A stretch of 10,031 nt of DNA. Source: Pseudomonadota bacterium. GTDB lineage: Bacteria; Pseudomonadota; Gammaproteobacteria; Xanthomonadales; Xanthomonadaceae. Of this stretch, positions 6,812-10,031 are shown in pieces. Within the stretch, counting starts at the first letter, position 1; the number at the start of each line of letters is the position of its first letter. Both the position numbers and the translations under genes were made by a program. The notes below the pieces were generated by a model that worked only from the letters and a program-made list of their open reading frames with translations, did not search any database and was not told the DNA's origin. The stretch is from the NCBI GenBank assembly GCA_023391775.1, contig JAEWAG010000166.1:1-10031 (forward strand), given 5' to 3'.

Positions 6812-7627
6812 TCAGCGCCCGGCCTGGGACGCCTCGACGCAGCGCAGCGACTCCAGCTCGTCCTCGTCGAAGCCAGCCATCAGCCGAGCCTCGATGTTGA
6901 ACGGCCCATGCAGGTAGCCGCCGGCGTATTCGTGCAGCAGCTCGCGGAAACGCGCGCGCGGCTCGACCCCGGCGCGCTCGCAGTACCAGCGGTACCAGCG
7001 GGAACCGGCGGCCACGTGGGCGACCTCCTCGCGCAGGATGGTCTCCAGGATCTCCACCGTGGCGGTGTCGCCCAGATCCCGCAGCCGCGTGATCATGCCC
7101 GGGGTCACGTCCAGGCCGCGGGCTTCCAGCACCCGCGGCACCAGGGCCATGCGCGCCAGGCCGTCGTGCGCGGTCTTCTCGCACATTTCCCATAGCCCGT
7201 TGTGCGCATCGAAGTCGCCGTAGTCGCGGCCCATCTGCCGGAGGCGGTCACGCAGCAGGATGAAGTGCCGCGCCTCGTCGTCGGCCACCTGCACCCAGTC
7301 CCGGTAGAACTGCTCCGGCAGCCCGCGGAAGCGGTACACCGCATCCCAGCCCAGGTCGATGGCATTGAGCTCGATGTGGGCGATCGCGTGCAGGAACGCC
7401 GCCCGCCCCTCTTCGCTGCCAAGGCCACGCCGCGGCAGATGGCGCGGGTGCACCAGATGCGGGCGCGGCGGGCGGCCGGGCATGCGGATCGGCTCCGGCG
7501 GCGGCGCCGAGTCCGGCAGGACGATGTCGCCGCGGGCAAAGGCCGCAGCGTATTCGTGGGTCAGCGCGACCTTGCGGGCCGGATCGGCCTCGTCCAGGCA
7601 GGCGCGCGCGGCCTGGTACAGGTCCAT
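6812..7627 (-). CDS. DUF455 ferritin-like protein, putative di-iron protein
   Basis: The 271-residue protein is soluble, with no signal peptide or membrane segment. It looks like the DUF455 family (PF04305) of the ferritin-like fold. A full di-iron ligand pattern can be read: Glu86 (in HIELNAIDLGWD), Glu118 and His121 (DDEARHF), Glu168, and Glu201 and His204 (REEVAHV), that is E-ExxH-E-ExxH in a four-helix bundle. MiaE, a tRNA hydroxylase, has a comparable fold; the reaction of DUF455 proteins is unknown to me. The N-terminal 60 residues are Pro/Arg-rich and carry the family's short leading helices. The ATG at 7627 has a strong GGAGG six bases upstream. It starts 14 bp after purF and is probably co-transcribed, but a role in purine metabolism is not shown. 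Confidence 0.85.
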   Translation of the reverse strand: MDLYQAARACLDEADPARKVALTHEYAAAFARGDIVLPDSAPPPEPIRMPGRPPRPHLVHPRHLPRRGLGSEEGRAAFLHAIAHIELNAIDLGWDAVYRFRGLPEQFYRDWVQVADDEARHFILLRDRLRQMGRDYGDFDAHNGLWEMCEKTAHDGLARMALVPRVLEARGLDVTPGMITRLRDLGDTATVEILETILREEVAHVAAGSRWYRWYCERAGVEPRARFRELLHEYAGGYLHGPFNIEARLMAGFDEDELESLRCVEASQAGR

Positions 7628-7641
7628 GCCCAGCCTCCGCG

Positions 7642-9108
7642 TCAGGCGCGGCGGCGGTGCTTAGCCTCGTCCGAACGCAGCTGCTGCAGGCGCTCGAAAT
7701 AGCCCGGCTCGATCCCGGTGACGTAGTTGCCGTCGAAGCAGGACGAATCGAAACGCTGCAGCTGCGGGTTGCCCTCGCGCACCGCCGCTTCCAGGTCCTC
7801 GAGGTCCTGGTAGATCAGCCAGTCGCAGCCCAGCAGCTTCTCGATCTCCTCCACGCTGCGGTTGTGCGCGATGAGCTCGTCCGGCGAGGGCATGTCGATG
7901 CCGTAGATGTTGGGATGGCGCACCGGCGGCGCGGCGCTGGCCAGGTACACCTTGCGCGCGCCGGCGTCGCGCGCCATCTGCACGATCTGCTGGCTGGTGG
8001 TGCCACGCACGATCGAATCGTCGACCAGCAGCACCACGCGGTTGCGGAACTCCAGGTGGATCGGGTTGAGCTTGCGCCGCACCGATTTCACCCGCTCGCC
8101 CTGCCCCGGCATGATGAAGGTGCGTCCGACGTAGCGGTTCTTGATGAAGCCCTCGCGGTACTTCACGCCGAGCACGTTGGAGATCTCCAGCGCCGCGTCG
8201 CGCGAGGTGTCCGGGATCGGGATGATGGTGTCGATGTCGTGGTCCGGACGCAGGCGCAGGATCTTCTCGCCCAGCTTCTGGCCCATGCGCATGCGCGCCT
8301 TGTGCACCGAGACGTTGTCGATCATCGAGTCCGGGCGCGCGAAGTACACGTACTCGAAGATGCACGGCGCCTGCACGGTGGCCTCGACGCAGCGCTGCGA
8401 CAGCACCTCGCCGCGCGGGGTGATGACCAGCTCCTCGCCGGGCTCCACGTCGCGCACGCGGGCAAAGCCCAGGATGTCCAGCACCGCCGATTCGGAGGCC
8501 ACGATGTACTCGGCGCCGCCGTCCTCCTCGCGCTTGCCCAGCACCAGCGGACGGATGCCGTGCGGATCACGGAACGCGACCAGTCCCAGGCCCAGCACTA
8601 CGCTGACCACCGCGTAGCCACCCTTGACCCGACGATGCACGCCGGCCACCGCGCGGAGGGCCGCGTCGGGGGTGAGCTCGCGCTGGGTGTCCAGCTCGTG
8701 GGCGAACACGTTCAGCAGCACTTCGCTGTCCGAGTCGGTGTTGATGTTGCGGCGGTCCTGGGCGAACACCTGCTCGCGCAGCGACTCGGTGTTGATCAGG
8801 TTGCCGTTGTGCGCCAGGGCCAGGCCATAGGGCGAATTGACGTAGAACGGCTGCGCCTCGTCCATGCCCTCGGAGCCGGCGGTCGGGTAGCGGCAATGGG
8901 CGATGCCCACCCGCCCCTGCAGCACGCTCATGGCCTTGGCGTTGAACACGTCGCGTACCAGGCCGTTGTCCTTGTGCACGCGCAGGCGCGTGCCGTCGGC
9001 AGTAGCGATACCCGCCGCGTCCTGGCCGCGGTGCTGGAGGACGGTGAGGGCGTCATACAACTGGCCCGCGACGTTCTCGTTGCCGACGATTCCGACGATG
9101 CCGCACAT
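7642..9108 (-). CDS. purF: Amidophosphoribosyltransferase PurF
   Basis: Catalyses the first committed step of purine synthesis, converting PRPP and glutamine to phosphoribosylamine in the cytoplasm. It has 488 residues; E. coli PurF has 505. The N-terminal glutaminase (Ntn hydrolase) domain starts MCGIVGIVG; Cys2 becomes the catalytic N-terminal residue after Met removal, so there is no propeptide, as in E. coli. [10 protein letters not shown] and a YNTD-like segment ([13 protein letters not shown]) are present. The phosphoribosyltransferase domain has the PRPP loop [13 protein letters not shown] with Asp363-Asp364 (E. coli 366-367). A GGAG nine bases before the ATG at 9108 supports the start; the in-frame extension upstream lies within cvpA. 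It follows cvpA by 19 bp, the classic cvpA-purF pair. Confidence 0.97.
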   Translation of the reverse strand: MCGIVGIVGNENVAGQLYDALTVLQHRGQDAAGIATADGTRLRVHKDNGLVRDVFNAKAMSVLQGRVGIAHCRYPTAGSEGMDEAQPFYVNSPYGLALAHNGNLINTESLREQVFAQDRRNINTDSDSEVLLNVFAHELDTQRELTPDAALRAVAGVHRRVKGGYAVVSVVLGLGLVAFRDPHGIRPLVLGKREEDGGAEYIVASESAVLDILGFARVRDVEPGEELVITPRGEVLSQRCVEATVQAPCIFEYVYFARPDSMIDNVSVHKARMRMGQKLGEKILRLRPDHDIDTIIPIPDTSRDAALEISNVLGVKYREGFIKNRYVGRTFIMPGQGERVKSVRRKLNPIHLEFRNRVVLLVDDSIVRGTTSQQIVQMARDAGARKVYLASAAPPVRHPNIYGIDMPSPDELIAHNRSVEEIEKLLGCDWLIYQDLEDLEAAVREGNPQLQRFDSSCFDGNYVTGIEPGYFERLQQLRSDEAKHRRRA

Positions 9109-9127
9109 GGTGAAGATCTCCGACGGT

Positions 9128-9769
9128 CTACTGACCGGGGTTGGGACGGGAAGAAGACGGGGACTGCTCGGCGGACGGCGGCGGTGCCGCGTCCACGGGA
9201 ACGGGCAGTGACCCGGTAAGGCTTTCGACGACGGCGCCGGCCTGGTGGAGGAGGCCATTATCGCCGCCGGCCCGGCCATTGCCAAAGTCCAGTTCATTGG
9301 CGGCCCAGCCCGGCAGCCAGTGCGCCAGCCACTGCGCGCCGGGCACCAGCACCGGCAGCGCGCGCGACTGCGACCAGGCCGGTTCCTGCGGCAGCGAGCT
9401 GAAGGCCATCAGCAGCACCAGCACGCAGGCCACCAGCACGCCGCGCAGCACGCCGACGGCCAGGCCAAGCATCCGGTCAAGCCCGGACAGGCCGACCGAT
9501 TGCAGCAACTTGCGCATCATCCAGCCGACCAGCGACACGGCCACCAGCACGCCGAAGAACGCCAGCGCATAGCCGGCCAGCAGCCCGGTCGCGCCGGGCT
9601 GGCCGTCGCTGCTGAGCAGGAAGGCGATGTGCCCGCCATAGCGGAACGCGCACCAGGTCGCGGCCAGCCAGGCGACCAGGGACGCGACCACCCCGACGAA
9701 GCCACGCATCAGGCCAAGCAGCGCCGAGGCGGCAATGACCAGCAGCAGGATCAGGTCGATCGCGTTCAT
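9128..9769 (-). CDS. cvpA: CvpA family inner-membrane protein
   Basis: The 213-residue protein is named for its requirement in colicin V production; its exact molecular role is unclear. Four hydrophobic helices are visible at about 4-20, 24-42, 63-84 and 101-122. The family opening [25 protein letters not shown] and the loop [18 protein letters not shown] are both present. The region after 125 is soluble and ends in a Pro/Ser-rich tail ([18 protein letters not shown]) that is likely disordered. The ATG at 9769 opens the conserved N-terminus; only a weak GCAGA precedes it. The gene lies between a SPOR-domain gene (37-bp gap) and purF (19-bp gap), an order widely conserved in Gammaproteobacteria. 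Confidence 0.93.
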   Translation of the reverse strand: MNAIDLILLLVIAASALLGLMRGFVGVVASLVAWLAATWCAFRYGGHIAFLLSSDGQPGATGLLAGYALAFFGVLVAVSLVGWMMRKLLQSVGLSGLDRMLGLAVGVLRGVLVACVLVLLMAFSSLPQEPAWSQSRALPVLVPGAQWLAHWLPGWAANELDFGNGRAGGDNGLLHQAGAVVESLTGSLPVPVDAAPPPSAEQSPSSSRPNPGQ

Positions 9770-9806
9770 TGCGTCTGCAGCCGCGGCGCCGGTGCGCCCG
9801 CGCGGA

Positions 9807-10031
9807 TCACGGGTGCGATACCACCATGCCGCCGCCGTGTGCGGCCAGGCGCCCGGCCAGCTGCTCGGCCTCGGCACGCGAGGCCACCGGCCCGACCCGC
9901 ACCCGGCTCAGCGTGCCCTTGTCGGTGCGTACCGGCTGCACGATGGCGCTGAAGCCGGCCGTGCGCAGGCGGTCACGCAGGGCAATGGCGTCGGCCTCCT
10001 TGGAGAAGGCGCCCATCTGCACCGCGAAGCC
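9807..10031 (-). CDS. SPOR-domain protein, C-terminal end (cut by window edge)
   Basis: Only the last 74 residues are in the window; the rest lies beyond the right edge. They begin GFAVQMGAFSKEADAIALRDRL and continue with TLSRVRVGPVASRAEAEQLAGRL. This is a typical SPOR domain (PF05036), which binds glycan strands lacking stem peptides at division sites in the periplasm. In the usual folC-dedD-cvpA-purF order this gene would be dedD-like, a membrane-anchored division protein, but the N-terminal membrane segment cannot be seen here. It is probably co-transcribed with cvpA. Confidence 0.9.
   Translation of the reverse strand, partial: GFAVQMGAFSKEADAIALRDRLRTAGFSAIVQPVRTDKGTLSRVRVGPVASRAEAEQLAGRLAAHGGGMVVSHP

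Noticed and set aside
7657..9219. 520-residue plus-strand frame opposite purF
   Set aside because: Shadow frame; purF is intact and unmistakable on the other strand.
9109..9297. Longer N-terminus for PurF
   Set aside because: Cys2 must be the N-terminal nucleophile in this PurF type, and the extra stretch overlaps cvpA in another frame.

Overview
The window is a GC-rich (about 70% by eye) proteobacterial chromosomal segment with densely packed core genes. Gene content, protein style and the SPOR-cvpA-purF order point to Gammaproteobacteria of the Xanthomonadaceae/Lysobacteraceae type (Lysobacter, Luteimonas, Pseudoxanthomonas, Stenotrophomonas); the genus cannot be fixed from this sequence. 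No mobile element, CRISPR array, tRNA or rRNA gene was seen, and no gene-free stretch exceeds 300 bases.

Left part (1-3016), a zinc locus. A MerC-family membrane protein, cut by the left edge, and a ZnuD-like TonB-dependent receptor diverge from a 68-bp intergenic region holding a good Zur box at 177-195. The receptor has two His/Asp-rich loops. It converges on zur, the Fur-family zinc regulator expected to bind that box. zur lies 13 bp downstream of gltX and is probably co-transcribed with it. The simplest reading is an outer-membrane zinc receptor, a candidate inner-membrane partner and their repressor in one place.

Middle (3030-6796). gltX encodes a glutamyl-tRNA synthetase in which all four zinc ligands known from the E. 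coli enzyme are replaced. Upstream on the same strand is a membrane diguanylate cyclase with an unrecognised sensor domain of about 190 residues between two membrane helices, an intact GGEEF site and an inhibitory RxxD site. lpxH (lipid A synthesis) diverges from it and has a TACAAT box placed exactly for a leaderless transcript.

Right part (6812-10031), all on the minus strand and read from right to left: the C-terminus of a SPOR-domain protein, cvpA, purF (first committed step of purine synthesis) and a DUF455 ferritin-like protein with a complete di-iron ligand set. Gaps of 37, 19 and 14 bp suggest one operon. DUF455 converges on lpxH with 15 bp between stop codons.
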